DNA from: Phaeobacter sp. J2-8
Lineage (GTDB): Bacteria > Pseudomonadota > Alphaproteobacteria > Rhodobacterales > Rhodobacteraceae
Assembly: GCF_022867865.1 (NCBI RefSeq)
Contig: NZ_JALIEC010000003.1
Coordinates: 310,001-374,000, forward strand
Length of the DNA stretch: 64,000 nt
Reading direction: 5' to 3'
Part shown: positions 26,594-36,487 of the stretch, piece by piece
Position numbering within the stretch: the stretch's first letter is position 1
How the letters are laid out: every line of letters starts with the position of its first letter
Position numbers and translations under genes: made by a program
Notes under the pieces: generated by a model
Database searches by the model: none
Told to the model about the DNA's origin: nothing
What the model saw: only the letters and a program-made list of their open reading frames with translations

Positions 26594-27877
26594 ATGACCG
26601 CACAAAGCACTGAAACACCAAACGGCTTTGCCGCCTATGTCGCCGTAACGGCGGCCTATTGGGCCTTCATGCTGACCGATGGCGCCTTGCGCATGTTGGT
26701 GCTGTTGCACTTTCACACGCTTGGCTTTTCGCCGGTGCAATTGGCCTATCTGTTTGTGCTGTATGAAATTGCCGGCGTGGTCACCAACCTGTCGGCGGGA
26801 TGGATCGCGGCCCGGTTCGGCCTGACCTCAACACTATATGCCGGGTTGGGTTTGCAGGTCGTGGCGTTGTTGGCGCTGGCGCAACTGGACCCAGGCTGGT
26901 CCATCGGGCTGTCGGTGGCCTTTGTCATGCTGGTGCAGGGCGCGTCGGGGGTGGCCAAGGATTTGGCCAAGATGTCATCGAAATCCGCGGTCAAGGTTTT
27001 GGCCCCGAAGGATGGCGGCGGGTTGTTCCGCTGGGTGGCGCTGCTGACCGGGTCGAAAAACGCGGTCAAGGGCGTCGGGTTCCTGCTTGGGGCGGCGGCG
27101 CTGGGGCTGTTTGGTTTTGTGGCCTCGGTGCTGTTCATGGCGGCGGTGCTGGCGGTGATCCTTGTGGCGATTGCCTTGCGCATGCCTTCGGGTCTGCCCG
27201 CCGGGCGAAAGGATGCAAAATTCAATGAAGTCTGGTCAAAGAACCGCAACATCAATTGGCTGAGCGCGGCGCGGGTGTTCCTGTTCGGGGCGCGCGACGT
27301 GTGGTTCGTGGTGGGCATTCCGATCTATTTCTACGCGGTCCTGTCGGATGGCACAGAAGAGGGCAACCGCGCCGCGTTTTTCCTGATCGGCAGCTTCATG
27401 GCGGTCTGGATCATCCTTTATGGCGCGGTCCAGGCCAGCGCACCCAAGCTCTTGCGGGCCAAGTCCCGCAGCGATGACGAGATCACCGCATTGGCCCGCC
27501 ACTGGGTCGCGGCGCTGTTTGTGGTGCCAGCGGCATTGGCGGTGCTGGTCGCGATTGCCGGCGCGCCGACCACATGGCTGACGGTGACATTGGTGATCGG
27601 CCTGCTGGCGTTCGGGGCGCTGTTTGCGGTCAATTCTTCGCTGCATTCCTATCTGATCCTTGCGTTCACCAGCGAGGAACGTGTGACGATGGATGTCGGA
27701 TTCTATTATATGGCCAACGCCGCCGGGCGGCTGTTGGGCACGGTGCTGTCTGGCCTGTCGTATCAGATCGGCGGCGTGGCGCTGTGTCTGGCGACGGCGG
27801 CGGCGATGATCGCGCTCAGCTGGCTTGCGACCTTGAAACTGGCCCCGGCCGAAGCAGACACCGCAGCGGCATCATAG
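26594..27877 (+). CDS. arsJ: Organoarsenical efflux MFS transporter ArsJ
   Basis: A 427-residue major-facilitator protein with about 12 hydrophobic segments. VTAAYWAFMLTDGALRMLVL, GIPIYFYAVLSDG and FYYMANAAGRLLGTVLSGLSY are typical of ArsJ. It exports 1-arseno-3-phosphoglycerate, which breaks down to arsenate outside, completing detoxification without reduction. The reductase domain upstream suggests the cell also has a reductive route. It ends 6 bp into the convergent recombinase gene. Confidence 0.92.
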   Translation: MTAQSTETPNGFAAYVAVTAAYWAFMLTDGALRMLVLLHFHTLGFSPVQLAYLFVLYEIAGVVTNLSAGWIAARFGLTSTLYAGLGLQVVALLALAQLDPGWSIGLSVAFVMLVQGASGVAKDLAKMSSKSAVKVLAPKDGGGLFRWVALLTGSKNAVKGVGFLLGAAALGLFGFVASVLFMAAVLAVILVAIALRMPSGLPAGRKDAKFNEVWSKNRNINWLSAARVFLFGARDVWFVVGIPIYFYAVLSDGTEEGNRAAFFLIGSFMAVWIILYGAVQASAPKLLRAKSRSDDEITALARHWVAALFVVPAALAVLVAIAGAPTTWLTVTLVIGLLAFGALFAVNSSLHSYLILAFTSEERVTMDVGFYYMANAAGRLLGTVLSGLSYQIGGVALCLATAAAMIALSWLATLKLAPAEADTAAAS

Positions 27878-28978
27878 CCCGGCTGCTTTGGTCAGGTTGA
27901 CCCGGAAACGGTCGCGGCGGCGTTGATAGCGGCGGGTCATTTCGGCGCTGGCATGGCCCAGGTGTTTCTGGACATAGCGTTCATCAACCTCGGCGCTGCT
28001 GGCCAGTCCGGCGCGCAGGGAATGGCCGGAAAACAGCGCCAAACGCTCCTTCTCTGGCAGGTCGGCGCGAATCCCGGCGGCCAAGACGGTTTGTTTGATC
28101 AACCGGGCCACATGTTTGTCGCTTAGCCGGGCGGCAAGCGCGCGTTTGCCATCCCGCGAGCTGCGCACAAATATCGGGCCAAAGTCGATTTTGGCAAAAT
28201 GCAGCCATTGTTCCAGCGCGTGAACAGGGCAGGTCGCATCAGAGGAGCCCCGGCCAATTTCGACCTCGCGCCAGCCGGTTTTGGCGTTCAGGGTCAAAAT
28301 CACCCCTTCATCAAGACGTTCGATCCAACCGCCCGATTCCGGCGTGTCGTCCTTGTTGACGTCCAGGCTGACAATCTCGGTGCGGCGCAACCCACCAGCG
28401 TAGCCCAACAGCAGGATCGCGCGATCCCGCAATCCCCGCAGATCATAGGGCAGGCTGGCCACCATCGCCAAAATATCATCCCGTAGGATGGCCTCTTTTT
28501 GCACGGGCGGGCGGGCGTGTTTGCGTTTTATGCCCGCCAGAACGCTTGCGATATGGCAATTCCTGCGATCAAGCGTGAAACCGCGCTGGGCGTAGTTCCA
28601 GCCAAGCCCCGACAAGCGCCGTTCAATTGTGGAGACCAACAGGGCCGTGCCCTGTGTGGGGGCGGCCAGATCCGCAAGGTAAAGCCCGATCAGCTCTGGC
28701 GAGGGCGGCAGCGGCTCTGCGCCCTTCATCCGGCACCAGCGGGCAAAATGCGCCCAATCACGGCTATATGCCTTGAGCGTATTGTCCGATGCGGCCTGGT
28801 TCGCAAAAGCGCGTGCGGTGTCGACAAGCCGGTCGAGGCTGCCTGACCCCGCCACATCTGCGGGCAGGGCTATGTCTCGGCCAGTGTCTGCCGTAGTGGG
28901 ATCTGGCACGGTGAGATCTGACGCAGCGGGATCAATCTCTGGCGTTTCGTCGGGGGACTTGCGTGGCGTGTCTTGCAT
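27872..28978 (-). CDS. Tyrosine recombinase/integrase beside tRNA-Ala
   Basis: A 368-residue recombinase from the ATG at 28978. It has an N-terminal SAM-like core-binding domain (about 55-150) and the catalytic residues Arg (GGLRRTEIVSLD), HSLRAGLAS, LGHASAEMTRRY with the tyrosine in RRYQRR. The first 50 residues are low-complexity Asp/Pro-rich. It lies about 200 bp from the 3' end of tRNA-Ala(GGC) and converges with arsJ, which may mean the ars operon came in as an island. No duplicated tRNA end was found, so this is not proven. Confidence 0.88.
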   Translation of the reverse strand: MQDTPRKSPDETPEIDPAASDLTVPDPTTADTGRDIALPADVAGSGSLDRLVDTARAFANQAASDNTLKAYSRDWAHFARWCRMKGAEPLPPSPELIGLYLADLAAPTQGTALLVSTIERRLSGLGWNYAQRGFTLDRRNCHIASVLAGIKRKHARPPVQKEAILRDDILAMVASLPYDLRGLRDRAILLLGYAGGLRRTEIVSLDVNKDDTPESGGWIERLDEGVILTLNAKTGWREVEIGRGSSDATCPVHALEQWLHFAKIDFGPIFVRSSRDGKRALAARLSDKHVARLIKQTVLAAGIRADLPEKERLALFSGHSLRAGLASSAEVDERYVQKHLGHASAEMTRRYQRRRDRFRVNLTKAAGL

Positions 28979-29173
28979 ATGGCGATCATAAGACGACAGC
29001 TGTGCCAATGCAATTATCGGACGCAAGGGCACCCAAACCAACCCGACCTTGCAGTCGGATATGGCCCGAAGGGGCACGGGCGCAAATATGCGGAATCCCT
29101 CGTCGTATCTGTGAAACGACGATTGTCCGTATCTGATGTCGAAAGGATGAAACACATTCCCTAAGGAGGTGTT

Positions 29174-29249
<76 letters not shown>

Positions 29250-29363
29250 GAACCAGAGGACGTCTTGTTGTCCCCGTGACGCGCGTCATATGCAAAGGCG
29301 GGGAGAGGTTCAAGCAGAAATCTTCCCCCCGCGCCGTTTTTTCCTGTGGCGTCTTATTTCGCC

Positions 29364-29696
29364 TCAGGAGTCGTCGTCGTCCGATGCAACATCGGCAATC
29401 TCGTCAAGCGAGACATTGTCCTCGTCGTCGTCATCTTCGAGGATGTCATCCCCCAGATCCACGTCAACGGCATCGGCGTCATCATCATCCAGCACCACTT
29501 CTTCTTCTTCGTCCTTCGAAGCGGCTTTGGCAGATGCGGCATCCGCGGCGTCTGCCTGGATCATGCGCGATTTGGTGCTGTCGAATTCCAGAATCTCACC
29601 CGTGTAGGGGCTGACGATCGGATTTGCGTTCAGGTCATAAAAGCGCTTGCCGGTGGCGGGGCAAAGGCGCTTTGTTCCCCATTCTTCCTTGGGCAT
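29364..29696 (-). CDS. FYDLN acid-domain protein (TIGR02300)
   Basis: A 110-residue alphaproteobacterial protein. WGTKRLCPATGKRFYDLNANPIVSPYTGE is the conserved N-terminal module, possibly metal-binding. The C-terminal half is a very acidic tail of Asp/Glu runs. The start at 29696 (MPKEEWG) is chosen because the family begins there; 40 extra upstream residues in frame look non-coding. Function unknown; the acidic tail suggests a nucleic-acid-mimic or chaperone-like role, which is speculation. Confidence 0.88.
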   Translation of the reverse strand: MPKEEWGTKRLCPATGKRFYDLNANPIVSPYTGEILEFDSTKSRMIQADAADAASAKAASKDEEEEVVLDDDDADAVDVDLGDDILEDDDDEDNVSLDEIADVASDDDDS

Positions 29697-29827
29697 CTCG
29701 GTCTCTCTCAGTTTTTCGTTCTGGCGGGCATTCAGTCTTGCGGGCAATCGTGTTCCACTGCCATAAGACCAATGCCGTGTCAAAGCCTTTGGCGAAAGGC
29801 GCGCAAAAGCCTGCATAAGGACCCCAT

Positions 29828-30523
29828 ATGGGCCAACATTCGCTTCCCGGCAACCCCCCGGTGCCGCTTCTGCTTCGGTCGTCTGCCCGAGCGCGTCGGA
29901 TTACCCTGCGGATCTCGTCTCTGGATGGCACCGTGACGCTGACCCGTCCACGCGGCGTGTCCGAAGCCCAGGCGTTGGAATTTGCCCGCGAAAAAGAGGA
30001 TTGGCTGCGGCAGCATCTGGCTGGACAATCCGATTGGCTGGAGGTGCGCGTCGGGGTGGATCTTCCGGTTGAGGGTCGGTTGCGGCGGGTGGGCATCGGA
30101 TCCGGGCGCCGGGTTCAGATGTCGGACGACCATATTTTGGTGCCGGGGACAGAGGATCGCGCAGCGGCGCGGCTGCTGGGCTTTTTGAAAACCCGTGCGC
30201 GGGCGCGGCTGGCGGCGGCGTCGGATGAATACGCCGCGGCGTTGGGGCGGCCCTATAACCGCCTGACGCTGCGCGATACCCGCTCTCGTTGGGGCAGTTG
30301 CACTGCGGATGGCGGTTTGATGTATTCCTGGCGGCTTATCCTCGCCCCGCCTGCGGTGTTGGATTATGTTGCCGCACATGAGGTGGCGCATCTTGCAGAG
30401 ATGAACCATTCACCGGCCTTCTGGGCGGTGGTTGAGCGGCTCTATGGTGCGTATGAGGGCCCCCGCCGTTGGCTGCGCGACGAGGGCGCGGCGCTGCATC
30501 GCATTCGTTTTACACAGAACTGA
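29828..30523 (+). CDS. YgjP/SprT-like metallopeptidase (DUF45)
   Basis: A 231-residue protein of the YgjP family. The zinc motif HEVAHLAEMNHSPAFW (HExxH plus downstream His) is near residue 190, preceded by RSRWGSCTADGGLMYSWRL. The N-terminal beta domain has RRITLRISSLDGTVTLTRP. Family members are putative zinc peptidases often near restriction or stress genes; the physiological substrate is unknown. Divergent from the FYDLN gene. Confidence 0.9.
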   Translation: MGQHSLPGNPPVPLLLRSSARARRITLRISSLDGTVTLTRPRGVSEAQALEFAREKEDWLRQHLAGQSDWLEVRVGVDLPVEGRLRRVGIGSGRRVQMSDDHILVPGTEDRAAARLLGFLKTRARARLAAASDEYAAALGRPYNRLTLRDTRSRWGSCTADGGLMYSWRLILAPPAVLDYVAAHEVAHLAEMNHSPAFWAVVERLYGAYEGPRRWLRDEGAALHRIRFTQN

Positions 30524-30558
30524 CATGTGACGCAGAACTGACTTGCGTGATCCGGCTT

Positions 30559-30570
30559 TTGTGATCACAA
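30559..30570. promoter_or_regulatory. Candidate GntR operator, TTGTGATCACAA
   Basis: A perfect 12-bp palindrome 7 bp before the ATG of the GntR-family gene at 30578. GntR/FadR proteins commonly repress their own gene from such symmetric sites. Its closeness to the start would block initiation. Assigned by symmetry and position. Confidence 0.4.
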
Positions 30571-30577
30571 TTGCGCC

Positions 30578-31225
30578 ATGTTGATGAACCCCAAGCCAGA
30601 CAGCGCCACATCCGCCCATGACAGGGTGTATCGCCGCCTGCGGACGCAGATCATGTATGGCGAAATCGCCCCCGGTGCGGCGCTGACCCTGCGCGGGATC
30701 GGGACCGAATTCGGGGTGTCGATGACACCCGCACGCGAAGCCGTGCGCCGGTTGGTGGCCGAAGGTGCGTTGTCTCTGTCCAGCTCTGGCCGGGTGTCAA
30801 CGCCCGAGCTGAGCAACGACCGGATAGAAGAGCTTGCGGCGTTGCGTTCGCTGATCGAAGTGGAATTGGCCAGCCGGGCGATGCCGCGCGCGCATATTGC
30901 GCTGATCGAACGGCTGCAAAGCATCAACTCAACGATTTCCGAGGTCATTTCGAACCGGGATGCTGCGGGCTATATCCGCGTCAATCTTGAGTTTCACCGC
31001 ACGCTTTATCTCCGCGCACAAGCGCCTGCGATGTTGGCGATGGCGGAAACCGTTTGGCTGCAATTGGGGCCGACCATGCGGTCGCTTTATGGGCGGCTGC
31101 GCCGCACCGAAGCGCCGCATTATCATCGGCTGATCATTGCCGCGCTGAAAGCGGGGGATGAGCCGGGGCTGCGATTGGCAGTGCGGTCCGATGTGACCCA
31201 AGGTCTGCGCCTGCTGACCACCTAG
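30578..31225 (+). CDS. GntR-family (FadR/FCD) transcriptional regulator
   Basis: A 215-residue regulator: winged helix with VYRRLRTQIMYGEIAPGAAL, GVSMTPAREAVRRLVAEGAL, then an FCD helical domain with FHRTLYLRAQAPAM and HHRLIIAALKAGDE metal or ligand motifs. A palindrome lies just upstream. It is convergent with accA and has no obvious pathway partner nearby. Confidence 0.9.
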   Translation: MLMNPKPDSATSAHDRVYRRLRTQIMYGEIAPGAALTLRGIGTEFGVSMTPAREAVRRLVAEGALSLSSSGRVSTPELSNDRIEELAALRSLIEVELASRAMPRAHIALIERLQSINSTISEVISNRDAAGYIRVNLEFHRTLYLRAQAPAMLAMAETVWLQLGPTMRSLYGRLRRTEAPHYHRLIIAALKAGDEPGLRLAVRSDVTQGLRLLTT

Positions 31226-31277
31226 GCGCAGGCGGGCGGAGGTCAAAGGCGCAGGCCAAAGGGTAGGGCTGCGGGTG

Positions 31278-32243
31278 TTACGCCGCCAACCCTTTGGATC
31301 CGAGGTCCAGGAATTTCTTCCGCCGGTCTTGGCGCAGTGCCGCCGCGTCTTTGCCCGCCAATTCGTCCAGAATCTGAACAATGGCCCGGCCGACGGTGCG
31401 CATGGTGCCCGTGCGATCGCGTTGCGCGCCGCCCAGCGGCTCGGGGACAATTCGGTCGCAGACCCCCAGTTTGTAAAGATCCTGCGCCGTCAGCCGCAGC
31501 GCCTGCGCCGCTTCGCGCATCTTTTCGGCGTCTTTCCACAGAATCGATGCGCAGCCCTCGGGCGAGATCACCGAATAGACAGCATGTTCCAGCATCGCCA
31601 CCCGGTTGGCTGTGGCCAGCGCCACCGCACCGCCAGAGCCGCCTTCGCCGATGATCACCGACACAACAGGCACGCCAAGGTTCAGGCTGGTTTCGGTGGA
31701 CCGGGCAATCGCTTCGGATTGGCCGCGTTCTTCGGCGCCTTTGCCGGGATAGGCCCCGGCGGTGTCGACCAGGGTGATCACAGGCAGACCAAAGCGGTCG
31801 GCCATTTCCATCAGCCGCACGGCCTTGCGATAGCCTTCGGGGCGGGCCATGCCGAAATTGCGGTCCAGCCGCGATTGGGTGTCATGGCCTTTTTCATGGC
31901 CGATCACCATCACCGGGCGGTCGTCCAGCCGGGCCAGGCCGCCCATGATCGCCAGATCTTCGCCAAAATTGCGGTCGCCGGCCAGCGGCGTGAATTCTGT
32001 GAACAGCGCCTCGATATAATCTTTGCAGTGGGGGCGCTGTGGATGGCGGGCGACCTGGCATTTGCGCCAAGGTGTCAGATCCTTGTACAGATCCTTCAGC
32101 ATCGCTGCCGCTTTGCGGTCCAGCGCGCCTGCTTCTTCCTCGACATCCATTGCGTCGTCGCTCTGGCGGGCAATCGCCCGCAATTCTTCGGCCTTGCCCT
32201 CGATCTCGGCCAATGGTTTTTCAAAATCGAGATAATGCGCCAT
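31278..32243 (-). CDS. accA: Acetyl-CoA carboxylase carboxyltransferase subunit alpha
   Basis: A 321-residue protein of normal length. [19 protein letters not shown] opens the family N-terminus; [38 protein letters not shown] and [18 protein letters not shown] are the crotonase-fold carboxyltransferase motifs. With AccD it transfers the carboxyl group from biotin to acetyl-CoA to make malonyl-CoA, the first step of fatty acid synthesis. Single gene here, as usual. Confidence 0.97.
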   Translation of the reverse strand: MAHYLDFEKPLAEIEGKAEELRAIARQSDDAMDVEEEAGALDRKAAAMLKDLYKDLTPWRKCQVARHPQRPHCKDYIEALFTEFTPLAGDRNFGEDLAIMGGLARLDDRPVMVIGHEKGHDTQSRLDRNFGMARPEGYRKAVRLMEMADRFGLPVITLVDTAGAYPGKGAEERGQSEAIARSTETSLNLGVPVVSVIIGEGGSGGAVALATANRVAMLEHAVYSVISPEGCASILWKDAEKMREAAQALRLTAQDLYKLGVCDRIVPEPLGGAQRDRTGTMRTVGRAIVQILDELAGKDAAALRQDRRKKFLDLGSKGLAA

Positions 32244-32310
32244 GCGACACTCCTTTGCTGCAGGGCGTATATGGCCCGATGTGGCGCAGGATGCAATCTG
32301 TGACCCGCGT

Positions 32311-32919
32311 TTAGCCTGCCATCAGGGCCGGCAAAAGTGAGGCAATCAACAATCCCGCCATCAATATATTGAACAGCCGCAGGTGCCGGGGGTTGCGCAG
32401 GATGCGGCGGATCTGTTGTCCCAACACGACCCAGACCGTTGTGCTGATCATGCCCGCCCCAACGTAAATCAACGCCACCCACAGGATGGCCGTCAAATCG
32501 CGGCTGGCGGCATAGACTGTGATGGCACTGATCCCCATGGTCCAGGCCTTGGGGTTGATCCATTGAAAACCTGCCGATTGCAGAAAGGACAGCGGGCGGG
32601 ACCGGCTTGTGACCTCAGTGTTGTTTTCCGGCGGTGGTGCGGCGGTGGCAATTTTCCATGCCAGCCACAGCATATAGACCACAGAAGCCACCAATAGCGC
32701 ATCGCGCAGGCCGGGCCAGGCGTCGAACACCTGCATCACACCCACCCCAACCAAAAAGATCATGGCCGGAAACCCCGATATGATGCCCAGCATATGGGGA
32801 ATGCTGCGGCGCACGCCGAAATTGGCACCCGACGCCATCAGCATCATGTTGTTCGGTCCCGGCGTCACGCTGGTCGCAATGGCAAAGCCCGCAAGGGCAA
32901 GGAAGAGGTCATAGGTCAT
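32311..32919 (-). CDS. LysE/RhtB-family amino-acid exporter
   Basis: A 202-residue membrane protein with about six spans. [21 protein letters not shown] is the signature of the LysE superfamily. It is divergent from an Lrp/AsnC regulator 72 bp away, a common pairing in which the regulator senses the exported amino acid. Substrate unknown. Confidence 0.9.
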   Translation of the reverse strand: MTYDLFLALAGFAIATSVTPGPNNMMLMASGANFGVRRSIPHMLGIISGFPAMIFLVGVGVMQVFDAWPGLRDALLVASVVYMLWLAWKIATAAPPPENNTEVTSRSRPLSFLQSAGFQWINPKAWTMGISAITVYAASRDLTAILWVALIYVGAGMISTTVWVVLGQQIRRILRNPRHLRLFNILMAGLLIASLLPALMAG

Positions 32920-32991
32920 GGCCGCAATATTTCACGGAGTTTGCGCCGTGAAATTGCAAATCCCTGTGTGAATGCTGTATTTGTGCAATTC

Positions 32992-33444
32992 ATGACGGAT
33001 ATTGATGGAATCGACGGCAGAATATTGCGCGCATTGGCGCGTGATGGCCGGATCAGCAACCAGGCACTGGCCGAAGAGATTGGCCTGTCGCCCTCTGCCT
33101 GTTTGCGGCGGGTGGCGGCCTTGGAACGCGATGGGGTGATCACGGGCTATCGCGCGGTGTTCGATCCGGCGCGCATGGGGCGTGGATTTGTGGTTCTGGT
33201 AGGGGTTGGCCTGTCTGAACATTCCAAAGCCGCGCAAGAGGCATTTGAACGCGCGATTTCCCGGGCACCCGAGGTGCGGGAATGCCACAACATCACGGGT
33301 GTCATCGAATATATGCTGCGGGTCGAATGTGCCGATCTGCCAAGCTACAAGGCCTTTCACACCGATGTTCTGGGCGCGTTGCCCCAAGTGAAAGAGATCA
33401 CATCATTTGTTGTAATGGGATCGCCCAAGGACGAGCGGGCCTAG
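32992..33444 (+). CDS. Lrp/AsnC-family transcriptional regulator
   Basis: A 150-residue regulator starting at MTDIDGIDGRILRALARDGR. The AsnC helix-turn-helix (NQALAEEIGLSPSACLRRVAALERDGVI split across the domain) is followed by the RAM ligand domain with VLVGVGLSEHSKAAQEAFE and YMLRVECADLPSYKAF. It very likely controls the divergent LysE exporter. The 3' end overlaps the racemase-like gene by 42 bp on the opposite strand. Confidence 0.92.
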   Translation: MTDIDGIDGRILRALARDGRISNQALAEEIGLSPSACLRRVAALERDGVITGYRAVFDPARMGRGFVVLVGVGLSEHSKAAQEAFERAISRAPEVRECHNITGVIEYMLRVECADLPSYKAFHTDVLGALPQVKEITSFVVMGSPKDERA

Positions 33445-34092
33445 ATCGCGGGCCGGTTTCTGTTCCGGTCCAAGGTCCAGCGCCGCTCGCAAGGCCAGCT
33501 CCGGTGCGGTCAGAACCTCTGGCGCGATTCCATCCAGCAAATGTGCCGCGTTGGCCATTGAAGCCTGGGCAAGAACAACCGTCGTGAAGTCCGGTCGCGC
33601 CTGGGTCGCCTCGATCACTGCGGCGGCAATTGCGGCACTGAAATTGGCCTCTTGCCCGGCTTCGAACAAGGGCCAGAATTCTTCGACCACCAAGAGGGTG
33701 ATCGCAGTGTCGCGGTCCAGACTGTCGAGACAGTTTTGCAGCAGATCGCGGCTGGTGGCGGCCGTGCTATTCAAGGCGCAGACCAACAGGATGGGGCCGG
33801 TGGATTGCGCGGCGCGGCGCATCATCGGCTGATCAATACGGATTGCGCCCGCCGCCGCCGCTGTTTCGGCGATGGTGGTGCAGGTGCACAGAACCCGGCC
33901 GGGTGCGGATCGCACGGCCATGTGAATTTCCGCCGAAAGATGTTGCGTCATCCCGGCCTCGCGCGCCCGCGCGAGCCAATCGGGCCGCACCTTGTGGGTC
34001 AGTCTTGCCGAAGGGGCCAGCCGATCGCGTAAGGAATCAAAGGTCCGGCAATGGACCTCGGCGCTATGCAACAATGTCAGACGCTGGGGCAT
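33403..34092 (-). CDS. Asp/Glu racemase-like protein
   Basis: A 229-residue protein with features of the aspartate/glutamate/hydantoin racemase superfamily: CTCTTIAETA carries one candidate catalytic cysteine, and VVLAQASMANAA stands where the second would be but has no cysteine. A one-cysteine enzyme may not racemise both ways. Its neighbours are amino-acid genes. The function is a family-level guess. Confidence 0.6.
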   Translation of the reverse strand: MPQRLTLLHSAEVHCRTFDSLRDRLAPSARLTHKVRPDWLARAREAGMTQHLSAEIHMAVRSAPGRVLCTCTTIAETAAAAGAIRIDQPMMRRAAQSTGPILLVCALNSTAATSRDLLQNCLDSLDRDTAITLLVVEEFWPLFEAGQEANFSAAIAAAVIEATQARPDFTTVVLAQASMANAAHLLDGIAPEVLTAPELALRAALDLGPEQKPARDLGPLVLGRSHYNK

Positions 34093-34168
34093 GCACCTCT
34101 TCCTGAATCCAATATGGCGACCGCAGGTACTATGCGGACGCCATACATTGCCACAAGAACGCTAAGGG

Positions 34169-35128
34169 TCAGTTACTGGCAATCATCTCAGATTGCCGCA
34201 CGATCACCTCTGCCTGTTTGATCGAGGCAATGTCGACCAATCGTCCTTTGTATACGGTGGCGCCTTCGCCTTTGGCTTTGGCGTCTTCCATTGCGGCCAG
34301 GATTTCGCGCGCTTCGGTGACGGCGCTTTCCGATGGGGTAAAGACCTCATTTGCGATGGCGACTTGTTTCGGATGGATGGCCCATTTGCCAACCATGCCC
34401 AAGGTCGCAGAGCGCAGCGCCTGAGCGCGGAAACCTTCGTCGTCGCTGAAATCACCAAACGGGCCGTCCACCGGCAGCACGCCATGGGTGCGGCAGGCGG
34501 CGACAATCGCGGCCTGCGCCCAATGCCAGGGGTCGGACCAATGTTTGACCCCTTCGCGCAGCATGTAATAGTTTTCCTGTGTGCCGCCGATACCGGTGGT
34601 GGCCATGCCCATCGAAGCGGCGAAATCCGCAGCCCCGAGGCTCATCGCCTCAAGCCGGGGCGACGCGGCGGCGATGTCTTCGACATGGGCGATGCCGGCG
34701 GCGCTTTCGATGATGACCTCAAACGCAATGCGTTTGCTGCGGCCCTTGGCGGCTTCGATCGCGGACACCAGCGCATCGACGGCATAAAGATCGCCGGCGC
34801 AGCCAACTTTGGGGATCATGATCTGATCCAACCGGTCGCCGGCCTGTTCCAAAAGGTCCACAACGTCGCGATACCAATAAGGCGTGTCCAGACCGTTGAT
34901 GCGCACCGAAAGGGTCTTTTTGCCCCAGTCAATGTCACCAATGGCCTGGATGATATTGGCGCGGGCGCTGTCCTTGTCACTCGGGGCGACTGAATCTTCG
35001 AGGTCAAGGTTGATGACATCCGCGGCGGATGCGGCCATCTTTTCGAAAATCGCAGGGCGCGAGCCGGGGCCGAACAATTGGCATCGATTCGGGCGAGCGG
35101 GGGCGGGGGGCTGAATTCGGAAGGACAT
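34169..35128 (-). CDS. mcl1: L-malyl-CoA / beta-methylmalyl-CoA lyase
   Basis: A 319-residue HpcH/HpaI-CitE family aldolase. LFGPGSRPAIFEKMAASAAD, VINLDLEDSVAP, SVRINGLDTPYWYRD, FEVIIESAAGIAHVE and MSLGAADFAASMGM are hallmark motifs, with Glu and Asp as the Mg ligands. In Rhodobacterales it cleaves malyl-CoA and beta-methylmalyl-CoA to glyoxylate plus acetyl- or propionyl-CoA, in the ethylmalonyl-CoA pathway. WAIHPKQVAIANEVF near the end supports the assignment. Confidence 0.93.
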   Translation of the reverse strand: MSFRIQPPAPARPNRCQLFGPGSRPAIFEKMAASAADVINLDLEDSVAPSDKDSARANIIQAIGDIDWGKKTLSVRINGLDTPYWYRDVVDLLEQAGDRLDQIMIPKVGCAGDLYAVDALVSAIEAAKGRSKRIAFEVIIESAAGIAHVEDIAAASPRLEAMSLGAADFAASMGMATTGIGGTQENYYMLREGVKHWSDPWHWAQAAIVAACRTHGVLPVDGPFGDFSDDEGFRAQALRSATLGMVGKWAIHPKQVAIANEVFTPSESAVTEAREILAAMEDAKAKGEGATVYKGRLVDIASIKQAEVIVRQSEMIASN

Positions 35129-35413
35129 TGGCGACCTCGGTGAAATGATGTTGCGAAACGGACTGTGGTAGCGATATTAAATTACGCTGCGCTGCGCAAG
35201 TCTGTTTTGCAGATGCAGCAATTCTGGTCGGTTGACGGGTTTTCAATGTGCTGAAAATTTGGTCAGATCGGAACTAAGCGCAGAATCTTGTGGGAAACTG
35301 TCAATTCTACGAAGAATCTCCCCCAAATTGTCGATCCAAGTCCAAATTTCGGAAACCTGTCGCCTCTTGCAATGTTAGATGTGCCGCAAATCCCAAATTT
35401 CCGGAGCGCTGCC

Positions 35414-36415
35414 ATGATCCAGACACCTTACCTGCTTTTCCTCGGTGATGCCCCCGACGCGCTGGCCGCAAAGGTTGCGCAGGGGATCAAGGATTGGCGA
35501 CCTGAAAACGTGGTCGGCCAATTGCGCATGGACGGCTGCAAGGCCGACATGAAGCTGGCGGATATGACCCTGGCAGAGGGCCGTGCAGCAGGGGCAAAAA
35601 CGCTGGTGATCGGCGTGGCCAATCGCGGCGGCAAGATCAGCCCGGCATGGAAACAGGTGCTGTTGGCGGCATTGGAGGCCGGTTATGATCTGGCGTCGGG
35701 TCTGCACAACCTGTTGCGGGACGAGGCCGATCTGGTGGCGGCGGCAGAGAAACACGGTCGGGCCCTGCATGACGTGCGGGTGCCGACGGTCGAATACCCC
35801 ATTGCCGATGGTGTGAAGCGCCGTGGCAAACGGGTGTTGGCGGTGGGAACCGATTGTTCGGTTGGCAAGATGTACACCGGGCTGGCGCTGGACCGCGCGA
35901 TGAAAGAGCGGGGCCTGAAAAGCACGTTCCGCCCCACCGGCCAGACGGGTATCCTGATCACCGGGGATGGCATTCCGTTGGATGCGGTTGTGGCGGATTT
36001 CATGGCCGGGGCGGTGGAATGGCTGACACCGGACAATGACGCCGACCATTGGGATATCATCGAAGGTCAGGGCAGCCTGTTCCATGTATCGTTTTCCGGT
36101 GTGACCATGGCGTTGATCCATGGCGGTCAGCCGGATGCGCTGATCCTCAGCCATGAGCCGACCCGCAGCCATATGCGGGGATTGCCGGGATACAGCCTGC
36201 CGTCGCTTGAGGCGCTGCGCGACATGGCGCTGCCGCTGGCGCGGATTGCCAATCCCGCCTGCGAGGTGATCGGCATTTCGGTGAATACCGCACATATGTC
36301 CGAGGAAGAGGCGCTGGCCTATCTGGCGGATGTGGAGGCCCGTATGGGACTTCCGGCGGTTGATCCGTTCCGCCAGGGGGCGCAGCGATTGGTGGATGCA
36401 TTGACGGCGATGTGA
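35414..36415 (+). CDS. dgcN: DgcN-like D-glutamate N-acetyltransferase (DUF1611)
   Basis: A 333-residue DUF1611 protein from the ATG at 35414 with GGAG upstream. GKRVLAVGTDCSVGKMYTGL is its P-loop-like motif, followed by FRPTGQTGILITGDGIPLD and IIEGQGSLFHVSFSG. DgcN-type proteins acetylate D-glutamate using acetyl-CoA, the first step of a D-glutamate route described in marine bacteria. The partner DgcA racemase is the next gene, which supports the call. Confidence 0.88.
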   Translation: MIQTPYLLFLGDAPDALAAKVAQGIKDWRPENVVGQLRMDGCKADMKLADMTLAEGRAAGAKTLVIGVANRGGKISPAWKQVLLAALEAGYDLASGLHNLLRDEADLVAAAEKHGRALHDVRVPTVEYPIADGVKRRGKRVLAVGTDCSVGKMYTGLALDRAMKERGLKSTFRPTGQTGILITGDGIPLDAVVADFMAGAVEWLTPDNDADHWDIIEGQGSLFHVSFSGVTMALIHGGQPDALILSHEPTRSHMRGLPGYSLPSLEALRDMALPLARIANPACEVIGISVNTAHMSEEEALAYLADVEARMGLPAVDPFRQGAQRLVDALTAM

Positions 36416-36487
36416 CCCGGTTGCACCGTTGCGCCCATCGCCAGCGGTAGAATGCGTATTTGAAAAGAGAAGAAGGGCAGGCCCCCT

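Noticed and set aside
30500-30558. Direct repeat CAGAACTGAC after the YgjP gene as a regulatory element
   Set aside because: Only two short copies, the first inside the end of the coding sequence; the palindrome next to the GntR start is a better operator candidate.
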